Origin: an uncultured bacterium
Lineage (GTDB): Bacteria > Hydrogenedentota > Hydrogenedentia > Hydrogenedentales > JAEUWI01
NCBI GenBank assembly: GCA_937895305.1
Contig: CALAXS010000181.1
Location: 1 to 15,737 of the forward strand
DNA length: 15,737 bases
Direction of reading: 5' to 3'
The first letter of the stretch is position 1. Each line of letters begins with the position of its first letter. The position numbers were made by a program, and so were the translations under genes. The notes beneath the pieces were generated by a model. It was not told where the DNA came from and did no database searches. It was given only the letters and a program-made list of their open reading frames with translations. This document shows positions 1 through 6,865 of the stretch, in pieces.

Positions 1-91
1 AAATTCCCTTAAATACAAATCACACCACTAGTAGTTACTATACTGTAGAACCCATCTGATTACCAGCATAATTTTGCAGAGACCGCAGGCA

Positions 92-883
92 TCAATACAC
101 GCGATATTCGAAGCATTCCACGGTGGCCTGGAGGGGCTGGTCCAAAGCTTCAATATGGGTGGTGGCGGGATAGGCTGTTCCATCGGGCAGCTCACGGTAG
201 CTCACTACACCACGACAGGACATATCATTGGGCTTGGCGAGAAAAGTAATGCTCTCCAGCCCGCCAGAGGGCCAGGCGACTATTTGTACTGCATCGCCGG
301 GCATAAGCAAATCGTTCAGCAGACATTGCCAGGCACCATAGGGCTCTTCCGCAGGGGTCCAGGTGGCGTTTTCAATACTGTGCACAAGTTTTCCTGAGAG
401 GGTGTGGGTATAGGCATGGGCGAGGTCGGCGAAGATTTCAGTTTGACGCAAACGCTCCGGGTCAGCCGCTTCGGCGACCATAACGGGTCGTGCATCGCTA
501 CGACTCCGGGTCTGGCGAAGGCTACGGTGCACATCCCCATTTACATCAAGACGCATGGCGTGCAGCACTTCGAGGACCGGGGCACCTTCAATCTGAAGGC
601 GGGTGCGACTCTTCCAGTGGAGCTTGCGCAGGGTATTCAATTGCTCCCGGAAGGTGGCTGCAACCTTGACTCCCACCATGGCGGGATCGACGGGCTCACG
701 CTCAGGAATGATGACCTCACCCTCTCTGACTTCGGGACGGGGTGCAGACCGCAATGCAGGATCATTGGCCAGGGATTGGGTGAAGAGCATGGTGTTCTGG
801 TCATAGGTGCTACAGCTTGTCAGCAGAAACAACAACGACAAAACCTGCCCGGTCAAACGCAGGGTGGTGTGTCCGCAACTCAA
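92..883 (-). CDS. Predicted lipoprotein of unknown function, overlapping pdxJ
   Basis: This is a 263-residue protein whose function I do not recognise. The N-terminus has a short hydrophobic stretch (about residues 14-21) followed by the lipobox LTSC, with the lipidated cysteine at residue 24, so it should be an exported membrane-anchored lipoprotein. The mature part begins with a Pro/Arg/Glu-rich stretch (about 45-68). It continues with a W-x-x-R-T segment (about residue 90) and a V-x-G-D-V pattern that recalls, from memory only, LolA-like small exported proteins. The start codon is TTG, and its last two bases are the first two of the pdxJ stop codon (TTGA). An AAAAGG motif lies 7 nt upstream of it, inside pdxJ, so translation is probably coupled to pdxJ. 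No ATG start fits this frame upstream of the signal peptide. The gene is clearly coding, but its role is unknown. Confidence 0.8.
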   Translation of the reverse strand: MSCGHTTLRLTGQVLSLLFLLTSCSTYDQNTMLFTQSLANDPALRSAPRPEVREGEVIIPEREPVDPAMVGVKVAATFREQLNTLRKLHWKSRTRLQIEGAPVLEVLHAMRLDVNGDVHRSLRQTRSRSDARPVMVAEAADPERLRQTEIFADLAHAYTHTLSGKLVHSIENATWTPAEEPYGAWQCLLNDLLMPGDAVQIVAWPSGGLESITFLAKPNDMSCRGVVSYRELPDGTAYPATTHIEALDQPLQATVECFEYRVY

Positions 884-1602
884 GTGTTAACCTTTTCCAG
901 CTCTGCCAGAATTTCACGCACAGCAGCATGGAGCCCGATAAAAATAGCGCGGGCGATAATGTCGTGGCCGATGTTCACTTCTTTCAATCCGGGTAGCGCG
1001 AGGACGGGCTGCAGGTTATTCACTGTGAGGCCATGGCCCCCGTGAAAGGCGATGGGTTTATCCGCCAGATACTCGGCGCAATCCTCCAAGCGTTTGAGTT
1101 CGGTGACCTGCGCTGCACCGCTGGCATTGGCATAGGCCCCGGTGTGCAGCTCTACGCTGTCCGCACCGATGGCGAGACTGGCGTCGATTTGGGATTGCTC
1201 CGGGTCAATAAACATGGACACCTTGATGCCCAGCTCGTGCATACCTGCGACGACTTCTTTGAGGTAGTCCTGCTGACCCGCCACGTCGAGACCGCCTTCG
1301 GTAGTGACCTCTTCGCGTTTCTCGGGCACAAGGCAGACGGTATAGGGCTTGATGCGATGGGCCACAGCGATAATGCCTTTGGTGGCGCCCATTTCGAAGT
1401 TCATGCGCGTGGTGAGGGTACCCGCCAGAGTCTCGATGTCATGGTTCTGAATATGGCGCCGGTCATCACGGAGGTGCACGGTAATCTGATGGGCCCCCGC
1501 AGCCTCGGCAATGGCTGCTGCTTCCTGCACACTGGGTGATACGCCTTTGCGCGCTTCGCGCAGGGTCGCCACGTGGTCAATGTTTACACCGAGTTCGATC
1601 AT
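880..1602 (-). CDS. pdxJ: Pyridoxine 5'-phosphate synthase
   Basis: PdxJ condenses 3-amino-2-oxopropyl phosphate with 1-deoxy-D-xylulose 5-phosphate to give pyridoxine 5'-phosphate, the last ring-forming step of DXP-dependent vitamin B6 synthesis in the cytosol. The 240 residues are the normal family length. Visible signatures are NIDHVATLR (7-15, with His10), VHLRDDRRHI (42-51), Glu70 in the NFEMG stretch (the usual catalytic Glu), EGGLDV (102-107), HTGAYA (153-158), HGGHGL and the phosphate-binding EVNIGH near the C-terminus. AAAGG lies 6 nt before the ATG. The gene follows glmM after a 251-nt gap full of hairpin repeats, so it may need its own promoter. It overlaps the downstream lipoprotein gene by 4 nt. 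In many proteobacteria pdxJ is followed by acpS, which is not the case here. Confidence 0.97.
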   Translation of the reverse strand: MIELGVNIDHVATLREARKGVSPSVQEAAAIAEAAGAHQITVHLRDDRRHIQNHDIETLAGTLTTRMNFEMGATKGIIAVAHRIKPYTVCLVPEKREEVTTEGGLDVAGQQDYLKEVVAGMHELGIKVSMFIDPEQSQIDASLAIGADSVELHTGAYANASGAAQVTELKRLEDCAEYLADKPIAFHGGHGLTVNNLQPVLALPGLKEVNIGHDIIARAIFIGLHAAVREILAELEKVNT

Positions 1603-1690
1603 GGTCTACCTTTCAGATCAAGTCGTCTGGAATTTTACATTGGATGGGAACTGAAAGTACACGCTTTATGCATACAAATTCGCTTCGCTC

Positions 1691-1737
1691 GTTCCCATGC
1701 TCTGCGTGGGAATGCATATCCCGGAGCTCTGCTCCGG
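1691..1737 (+). repeat. Two-hairpin dispersed repeat, copy A
   Basis: Two consecutive perfect or near-perfect hairpins lie in the glmM-pdxJ gap. The first (1692-1712) has a 9-bp stem, one pair being a G-T wobble, and a TCT loop. The second (1721-1737) has a 7-bp stem and again a TCT loop. They are joined by TGCATAT. The same architecture recurs at 9887-9933, and bases 1691-1713 recur identically in opposite orientation at 9956-9978. This marks a dispersed REP-like repeat rather than a gene-specific terminator, and no T-tract follows on either strand. Confidence 0.8.
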
Positions 1738-1807
1738 AAAACAAGCGCGTTCGACAGAAAATGCTACGACTTCGGTTCCTATTTGGGCTAAGCATGTTGA
1801 CGCGGAG

Positions 1808-1830
1808 ATTCCCGCCTTCGCGGGAATGAC
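1808..1830 (+). repeat. Short palindromic repeat (ATTCCC...GGGAAT-GAC type)
   Basis: This is an 8-bp perfect stem ATTCCCGC/GCGGGAAT with a CTTC loop (1808-1827), followed by GAC. It resembles the widespread dRS3-like ATTCCC-N-GGGAAT repeats known from Neisseria and many other bacteria. A related hairpin with the same arrangement, ending in GAC, is at 11639-11661. On the plus strand a short T-run follows a few bases later, so it could weakly terminate transcription. It sits just downstream of the glmM stop. Confidence 0.7.
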
Positions 1831-1853
1831 AATTTTTAGAATAATCCCGATAA

Positions 1854-3197
1854 CTACAACTGCTTCACCTTTTTCGCCAGTTCTTTGGTCAGGATTTCTG
1901 CGGCTCGTTGGTCGATGTGCTGGACCATAACGCGGACGATAGGCTCGGTGCCGCTGGGGCGGATGACGATGCGGCCTTTACCGTCGAGTGTTGCTTCGGC
2001 TTTGTCTACGATTTTATCCAGGGCATCTTGTGCGGGGCGGGGCTTGCCGTTGAGAGCGACCTTGGCGTGGGCTTCGGGCATTTCCTGGTACACACTGGCG
2101 AGTGTGGAGAGAGGCTGCTCGTTGCGAATCATGATGGCCAGAATCTGGAGCGCGGCAATGGCGGCGTCGCCCGTAGTGTTATGGTCCAGCATGACCAGAT
2201 GCCCGGAGGATTCGCCCCCGATATTCAGGCCATGTTCGCGCATGGCTTCGACCACGTAGCGGTCACCGACCTGAGTACGGACCACGGAACCGCCGGCCTG
2301 CTTCAAGGCACGTTCAAGGCCACCGTTGGCCATGATGGTCGTCACCAGTTTGTTATTGGGCAGGGCATCACGCTGCAGTGCATCCACGCCCAGAATGGCG
2401 AGAAGGGCGTTACCGTCCAGGAGGCGACCCTGTTCATCGGCCATGACCACCCGGTCACCATCGCCGTCGAAGGCGATACCCACATGAGCGCGTTCGCGGA
2501 TAAGGGTGGCGCGCATCTCTTCAGGATTCACTGAGCCGATACCCTTGTTGATGTTTACACCATCAGGACGATCCCCGATAGCGATGACTTCTGCACCGAG
2601 TTCGCGCAGGGTGTCGGGTCCGACTTTATAGGTAGCACCGTTTGCTGCATCGACTACAATACGCAGTCCATCGAGGCGCATACCCTTGGGGAAAGAAGCC
2701 TTGACGAATTCGATGTAGCGACCCACGGCATCGTCGATGCGCCGTGCAATACCGATGTCCTTTCCCTGGGGTGCAATTTCATCGACTTCACCTGTATGGA
2801 TGAGACGTTCGATTTCGTCTTCCAGCGCATCGGCAATCTTGAAGCCGTCGGGGCCGAAGAGTTTGATGCCGTTATCTTCGAAGTCATTGTGGGATGCGGA
2901 AATCATGATGGCCCCATCGCAGCGAAGGCTGCGCATGATGTAGGACACACCGGGTGTGGGCAGCGGCCCGGTAAGGAGGACCTTGACCCCCGTGGAACAC
3001 AGACCCGCAGTGAGAGCGTTCTCAATCATGTAACAGGAACGGCGGGTATCTTTGCCGATGAGAATGGTGTGGGGTCGGGCTTCGCGCTGAAAGATAGAAC
3101 CAGCAGCACGGCCCACGTTGAGGGCCATGGCAGCGGTCATGGGATGCACATTGGCGCGTGCACGGATGCCGTCGGTACCGAAAAGTCGTTCAGTCAT
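1854..3197 (-). CDS. glmM: Phosphoglucosamine mutase
   Basis: GlmM interconverts glucosamine 6-phosphate and glucosamine 1-phosphate, feeding UDP-GlcNAc for peptidoglycan and LPS. The chosen start gives 447 residues, the family's usual size, beginning MTERLFGTDGIR. It is preceded by AAGGAAG with 8-nt spacing. The open frame extends 17 codons further upstream, but that would overlap folP and lacks this ribosome site. Signatures are the active-site ISASHN (99-104) with the phosphorylated Ser102, the Mg-binding DGDGDR (244-249), the sugar-binding GGESSGH (327-333) and the phosphate-binding RPSGTEP (413-419). It lies 19 nt downstream of folP in the classical folP-glmM order and is surely co-transcribed with it. 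Confidence 0.97.
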   Translation of the reverse strand: MTERLFGTDGIRARANVHPMTAAMALNVGRAAGSIFQREARPHTILIGKDTRRSCYMIENALTAGLCSTGVKVLLTGPLPTPGVSYIMRSLRCDGAIMISASHNDFEDNGIKLFGPDGFKIADALEDEIERLIHTGEVDEIAPQGKDIGIARRIDDAVGRYIEFVKASFPKGMRLDGLRIVVDAANGATYKVGPDTLRELGAEVIAIGDRPDGVNINKGIGSVNPEEMRATLIRERAHVGIAFDGDGDRVVMADEQGRLLDGNALLAILGVDALQRDALPNNKLVTTIMANGGLERALKQAGGSVVRTQVGDRYVVEAMREHGLNIGGESSGHLVMLDHNTTGDAAIAALQILAIMIRNEQPLSTLASVYQEMPEAHAKVALNGKPRPAQDALDKIVDKAEATLDGKGRIVIRPSGTEPIVRVMVQHIDQRAAEILTKELAKKVKQL

Positions 3198-3216
3198 GGT
3201 GTGTACTTCCTTATGA

Positions 3217-4053
3217 TTAAGAATAGCGTCCTGGATGCAGTATAGCATCGCACATGGACGCGACGCGTGCCATGGCTTTTACATCGTGAACACGCACGAT
3301 TTGTGCGCCTTTGAGGATGCCTGTGGCGATGGTGGCGGCGGTACCTTCGAGGCGGTCGTCCAATTCGCAATTGAGAACCGTGCCGATGGTGGATTTGTTC
3401 GAGGTGCCCAGGAGGATGGGTTTTTTAAATTGCTGAAATTCTTCGAGACGGTTCAGGATTTGAAGATTGTGTTCTACCGTCTTGCCAAAACCGAAGCCGG
3501 GGTCGAGCCAGATTTTATCGTCAGCCATACCCGCCTTTTTCGCTACTTCGATACGCTCTTCAAAGAAGGCGCAGATGTCGTCTACTACATCGTCATAAGC
3601 CGGGGCATCCTGCATGGTCTTTGGGTTGCCCCGCATGTGCATGAGGCAGCAACCGCAACCTGCCTCAGCGATGACTTCGGCCATGGCCGGGTCGCCACGC
3701 AAAGCAGTAATGTCGTTCACCAAACCAGCCCCTGCCATCAGTGCCTGACGCGCTGTTTCAGCGCGGTAGGTATCAATGGAAATGTGTACTTCCAGGTCCT
3801 GTAATGTTTCCAATACCGGAAGGACGCGCTTGAGTTCTTCGTCCTGGGAAACCGGGTCGGCACCCGGGCGGGAGGACTCGCCGCCCACGTCCAGCCAGTG
3901 CGCACCATCGACAATCATTTGCTCGGCCTGAGCACGTGCATGGGCCGTGGTGGACAGGGCACCGCCGTCGAAGAAGGAGTCAGGCGTGACATTGAGGATA
4001 CCCATGATGGTGGTGCCATGGGGTTGCACTATCTGTTGCGATCCAGAAGGCAT
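3217..4053 (-). CDS. folP: Dihydropteroate synthase
   Basis: FolP joins p-aminobenzoate to 6-hydroxymethyl-7,8-dihydropterin pyrophosphate to form dihydropteroate in folate synthesis, and is the sulfonamide target. The 278 residues are the normal length. Signatures are MGILNVTPDSF (17-27), DVGGESSRPGA (55-65), IDTYRAE (93-99), NDITALRG (113-120), DPGFGFGKT (184-192) and the C-terminal VRVHDV (253-258). The usual S-R-K of the pterin/phosphate loop reads T-S-N-K (217-220), so the conserved Arg is replaced by Asn while the Lys is kept. The ATG directly follows the stop codon of a 4-codon reading frame that carries the only strong Shine-Dalgarno site (see 4054-4083). Upstream, where ftsH would normally adjoin, sits the GIY-YIG cassette. 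Downstream is glmM, 19 nt away. Confidence 0.96.
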   Translation of the reverse strand: MPSGSQQIVQPHGTTIMGILNVTPDSFFDGGALSTTAHARAQAEQMIVDGAHWLDVGGESSRPGADPVSQDEELKRVLPVLETLQDLEVHISIDTYRAETARQALMAGAGLVNDITALRGDPAMAEVIAEAGCGCCLMHMRGNPKTMQDAPAYDDVVDDICAFFEERIEVAKKAGMADDKIWLDPGFGFGKTVEHNLQILNRLEEFQQFKKPILLGTSNKSTIGTVLNCELDDRLEGTAATIATGILKGAQIVRVHDVKAMARVASMCDAILHPGRYS

Positions 4054-4083
4054 CTAGCTTCTACCCATCCTGTATGCCTCCTC
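4054..4083 (-). promoter_or_regulatory. Strong Shine-Dalgarno plus 4-codon leader ORF (MGRS) abutting folP
   Basis: On the minus strand GAGGAGG (4083-4077) stands 8 nt before an ATG (4068-4066). That ATG opens ATG GGT AGA AGC TAG, and the TAG is followed immediately and in the same frame by the folP ATG. No good ribosome site lies close to the folP ATG itself. Ribosomes would therefore load at the leader ATG and re-initiate at folP. Alternatively the TAG is a recent nonsense change in the original folP start region. The sequence pattern is clear, and the interpretation is inference. Confidence 0.55.
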
Positions 4084-4135
4084 AAACTGAGGCCGTAAAA
4101 TTACTCTGCGTTTGCGCCTCGACTTCATCCAGTCT

Positions 4136-4186
4136 CGTCATTGCGAGGAGGCCCTGCCGACGTGGCAATCTCTTGCTCGCAACGAC
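4136..4186 (+). repeat. Left arm of inverted repeat flanking the GIY-YIG gene
   Basis: Bases 4136-4180 match the reverse complement of 4497-4541 at 42 of 45 positions, and all three differences are transitions. The arm is itself an imperfect palindrome: GTCATTGCGAG (4137-4147) pairs with CTCGCAACGAC (4176-4186) at 10 of 11 positions. Its inner end touches the stop codon of the GIY-YIG gene. The core, with CATTGCGAGGAG and GCAATCTC, is of a dispersed type I recall from many bacterial genomes. Confidence 0.9.
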
Positions 4187-4476
4187 TAAAAGTCTTTACT
4201 CAAATCAGCCCACTCCGGATTTGCCTCAACAATTAATGATTCCTTGTTAGATCGCGAACCAGCTTTGATTGTTTTCTCGGCAGTTATGGCATCGCGAATA
4301 TCATTAAAGAATTCAATATAAACCAATTTGGTAGTCTTATATCGTTTTGAAAAACTATCAATACTGCCTTGTTGATGCTCGTACAATCGCCGGGCGATGT
4401 CATTAGTAACACCTGTGTACAGTACACTATGTGTAATGTTTGCCAGAATATAAACGTAACCGCCTTTTTCCGGCAT
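4186..4476 (-). CDS. Small single-domain GIY-YIG nuclease
   Basis: This 96-residue protein consists of little more than one GIY-YIG domain, a fold that cuts DNA using a Tyr, an Arg and a metal-binding Glu. Visible elements are the first motif YVYIL (7-11), the second motif LYTGVTND (19-26) with Tyr20 and Gly22, then Arg29/Arg30 and H34 in ARRLYEH, Glu67 in the AEKTIK helix, and the terminal NPEWADL typical of this family. All key residues appear intact. I chose the ATG at 4476; a GTG three codons upstream also fits the frame, but neither has an ideal ribosome site. The gene lies between two inverted palindromic arms and ends at the edge of one of them. It is more A+T-rich than its neighbours, suggesting transfer. 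Its function may be nicking or mobilising the flanking palindromes, or DNA repair; which one is unknown. Confidence 0.88.
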   Translation of the reverse strand: MPEKGGYVYILANITHSVLYTGVTNDIARRLYEHQQGSIDSFSKRYKTTKLVYIEFFNDIRDAITAEKTIKAGSRSNKESLIVEANPEWADLSKDF

Positions 4477-4496
4477 GCTTCCCACTCAAAGTTTTA

Positions 4497-4541
4497 GCGA
4501 GCAAGAGATTGCCGCGTCGGCGGAGCCTCCTCGCAATGACG
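4497..4541 (-). repeat. Right arm of inverted repeat flanking the GIY-YIG gene
   Basis: This is the inverted counterpart of 4136-4180, with 42 of 45 positions identical. Its inner end, next to the GIY-YIG start, has lost the matching terminal palindrome that the left arm keeps: only CTCGC of the 11-nt end is retained. It lies 20 nt upstream of the ATG, so its hairpin would be in the 5' leader of the nuclease mRNA when read from ftsH. Confidence 0.9.
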
Positions 4542-4634
4542 TGCTTGGACAACGTCTTTCAGATTGACATAATTATCCTGCGATAAACTCGCCGACTCGT
4601 TCACTATCAATAACAAGAAAGGCTGCTACACACG

Positions 4635-6629
4635 TTACGCCGGGTCAGGCGCGACTTCACCACCGGGCACAACATTGGGCGCATCGCCCAGTTTCGCTTC
4701 CGGCTGGGGAATGGGTGGCGGCGTGTCTTGTACCGCGACCGTTTCACCACCATCTTCTGGTGGATCTTGCTTGTCTTCGGGGGGCAAGAGATCGCCTGCA
4801 CCGCAGTCACGAATAATGTCATCGATTTCTACCGCGTCGAGGGTCTCGCGCTCGTAGAGGGCTTCGGACATGGCGACCAGAATATCTTTGTGCTTTATCA
4901 GAATTTCCTTGGCTTCTGCGTAGGCTTCCTCGAGGAATTTGTGAATAACCCGGTCCACAGCGGAGGCGGTTTCTTCACTGAAGTCACGGGATTTCATAAG
5001 GTCGCGGCCAAGGAAGACTTCGTCTGTACTACCGAAGGAGATGGGACCCATTTCGCTCATGCCCCATTCGCAGACCATGGCATGGGTGCGTTGGGTAGCG
5101 ACCTTGAGGTCGTTGGAGGCACCACTGGTGAATTCACCAAAAATTATTTCTTCGGCGGCGCGGCCACCCATAAGTACACGCAGGGTAGCGAGGCAGTGCT
5201 TCTTGGAAATAGAGTGCCTGTCTTCTTTGGGAAGCATGGAAGTCACGCCCAGCGTTGGTCCTCGGGGAATAATGGTTACTTTGTGGACGGGATCCGCCTC
5301 GGAGAGGAGCCGTGCCACGAGGGTATGGCCCACTTCGTGGTAAGCGGTGGATAGTTTTTCTTCCGGACTCATAACGAGACTGCGACGAGCAGGCCCCATG
5401 AGCACGCGGTCTTTGGCATCTTCAAAGTCGATCATATTGACCAGATCCTGGCTACGGCGTGCCGCGAGAAGTGCAGCTTCGTTGACCATATTGGCCAGGT
5501 CAGCCCCGGAAAACCCAGGGGTACTACGGGCGATTACTTCTGTGTTTACATCATCGCCCATGGGTACTTTCTGGTTTTTAAGGTGGATATCCAGAATGGC
5601 TTTACGGCCTTTAATGTCGGGGTTTGAAACCATGACCTGGCGGTCAAAACGTCCGGGACGCAGGAGTGCGCGGTCGAGGACGTCGGGACGGTTGGTAGCG
5701 GCAACAAGTATTACACCGTCATTGGTATTGAAACCGTCCATCTCGACAAGGAGCTGGTTAAGGGTCTGTTCGCGTTCATCATGACCACCGCCCATACCTG
5801 CGCCACGTTGACGCCCTACGGCATCAATTTCGTCGATGAAAATAATGCAGGGTGCATGTTTGTGGCCCTGTTGAAAAAGGTCACGAACCCGGCTTGCACC
5901 GACACCGACGAACATTTCCACGAAGTCGGAACCGGAGATACTGAAGAAGGGCACACTGGCTTCTCCCGCCACAGCACGTGCGAGCAAGGTCTTACCGGAA
6001 CCGGGAGGGCCAATGAGGAGTACACCACGGGGAATTTTGCCACCGAGGCGTGTGAACTTTTTGGGGTCCTTGAGAAATTCGACCACTTCCTGGAGTTCTT
6101 CCTTGGCTTCGTCCACACCCGCTACGTCTTCGAAGGTAGCGGTCTTGTCACTCTGGTTGGCCATCTTGGCGCGGCTCTTGCCGAAGGACATGGCCTTGTT
6201 GGAACCGCCCTGCATCTGGCGGAACATGAAGAACCACACGAGACCTACGAGGAGGAGGATGGGCAGGAAGGTAAAAATGATGCCCTGAAATAATTGGGAA
6301 TCTTTTACGAGTTCGAAGCGCACTGGAGGATTCAGGGTACTGCCCATTTCTCTGAGTGTAGCAAGCTCATCGATCTCCAGATTAAATTCGACGGTCTGAT
6401 GCTCTTCCACTTTATCCTTGAAGCGTGCCTGAATGGCCACGATGGTATCGCGATCCAATTGAACACACTTAACGGGTGAATCCACATTACCCGCCAGCAT
6501 CTGAATTTCGAAGTCTTCTTTCAAGAGCTTGGTCTTGGGCGTGTTGAGTTCAGAGAATTGGGTGACAGCCAGGAGCATGATGATGAGCACCACAACCCAC
6601 AGGGATATCTGTTTGAGAAATCCATTCAT
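4635..6629 (-). CDS. ftsH: ATP-dependent zinc metalloprotease FtsH
   Basis: FtsH is a hexameric inner-membrane AAA+ protease that extracts and degrades membrane and short-lived cytosolic proteins. The 664 residues contain TM1 (about 9-27), a periplasmic domain (about 30-113) and TM2 (about 117-136). The AAA module has Walker A GPPGSGKT (207-214), pore loop FVEMFVGVG (236-244), Walker B IIFIDEID (262-269) and SRH (about 311-330). The peptidase has zinc motif HEVGH (431-435) and the probable third ligand Asp507. HEVGH keeps HExxH but has Val where HEAGH is usual. The C-terminal tail from about 611 is Pro/Glu-rich and probably disordered. An AAAGG lies 13 nt upstream of the ATG, a long spacing. 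It heads the minus-strand ftsH-folP-glmM block; folP now starts about 580 nt downstream because of the inserted cassette. Confidence 0.98.
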   Translation of the reverse strand: MNGFLKQISLWVVVLIIMLLAVTQFSELNTPKTKLLKEDFEIQMLAGNVDSPVKCVQLDRDTIVAIQARFKDKVEEHQTVEFNLEIDELATLREMGSTLNPPVRFELVKDSQLFQGIIFTFLPILLLVGLVWFFMFRQMQGGSNKAMSFGKSRAKMANQSDKTATFEDVAGVDEAKEELQEVVEFLKDPKKFTRLGGKIPRGVLLIGPPGSGKTLLARAVAGEASVPFFSISGSDFVEMFVGVGASRVRDLFQQGHKHAPCIIFIDEIDAVGRQRGAGMGGGHDEREQTLNQLLVEMDGFNTNDGVILVAATNRPDVLDRALLRPGRFDRQVMVSNPDIKGRKAILDIHLKNQKVPMGDDVNTEVIARSTPGFSGADLANMVNEAALLAARRSQDLVNMIDFEDAKDRVLMGPARRSLVMSPEEKLSTAYHEVGHTLVARLLSEADPVHKVTIIPRGPTLGVTSMLPKEDRHSISKKHCLATLRVLMGGRAAEEIIFGEFTSGASNDLKVATQRTHAMVCEWGMSEMGPISFGSTDEVFLGRDLMKSRDFSEETASAVDRVIHKFLEEAYAEAKEILIKHKDILVAMSEALYERETLDAVEIDDIIRDCGAGDLLPPEDKQDPPEDGGETVAVQDTPPPIPQPEAKLGDAPNVVPGGEVAPDPA

Positions 6630-6749
6630 ACGATTATATTTGCCTTTGCTAGTCCAGGCTGCACAAGTGCAACTTTTCGAGGAACATGAAATGATAGCAC
6701 ATGCCTAAGTAGTACTTAAAACAGGGAATATGCATCACCCATGTCATTG

Positions 6750-6779
6750 TTGCTTCGTGGTATGGGGGGTCGGTATGAT
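6750..6779 (+). promoter_or_regulatory. Possible sigma70 promoter for the MFS gene
   Basis: TTGCTT (6750-6755) and TATGAT (6774-6779) are separated by 18 nt. The -10 matches consensus at five of six positions and the -35 at three of six. It lies about 87 nt upstream of the MFS start in the ftsH/MFS divergent gap. It is only a moderate match. On the opposite strand no convincing ftsH promoter stands out: TATCAT at 6698-6693 has a poor -35. Confidence 0.35.
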
Positions 6780-6865
6780 TATTGCTTCCCGATTGGGGAC
6801 TTCAGGGGCTGTCCCTTTAGCTGTACACCCTATTCACTTTTTTACGCTTACTTTAGATTGATGCC

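Larger units (their letters stand above)
4136..4541. mobile_element. Putative GIY-YIG cassette bounded by inverted palindromic repeats
   Basis: This is a unit of about 406 nt: left palindromic arm, one small GIY-YIG endonuclease gene that nearly fills the interior, and an inverted right arm. It lies between ftsH and folP, which are adjacent in many bacteria, so it looks like an insertion. The interior is visibly richer in A+T than the neighbouring genes. I see no convincing target-site duplication at the outer boundaries (left flank CCAGTCT, right flank TGCTTGG). There is no transposase, so mobility would have to come from the GIY-YIG protein or from outside. The arms and gene are plain to see; mobility is inference. 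Confidence 0.6.

Noticed and set aside
404..1045. Plus-strand open frame spanning the lipoprotein and pdxJ genes
   Set aside because: It is the shadow of two real minus-strand genes, with no domain and no ribosome site of note.
1536..1930. Several short open frames across the pdxJ-glmM gap
   Set aside because: They run through hairpin repeats and have no conserved motif; they are repeat sequence read as protein.
4136..4541. CRISPR-like reading of the repeats around the GIY-YIG gene
   Set aside because: There are only two arms, in opposite orientation, with a gene between them; there are no regularly spaced direct repeats or spacers.
6633..6638. Perfect TATAAT on the minus strand just before the ftsH ATG
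   Set aside because: It would start transcription at or inside the start codon, and no -35 element is found at normal spacing, so it is probably chance in an A+T-rich leader.
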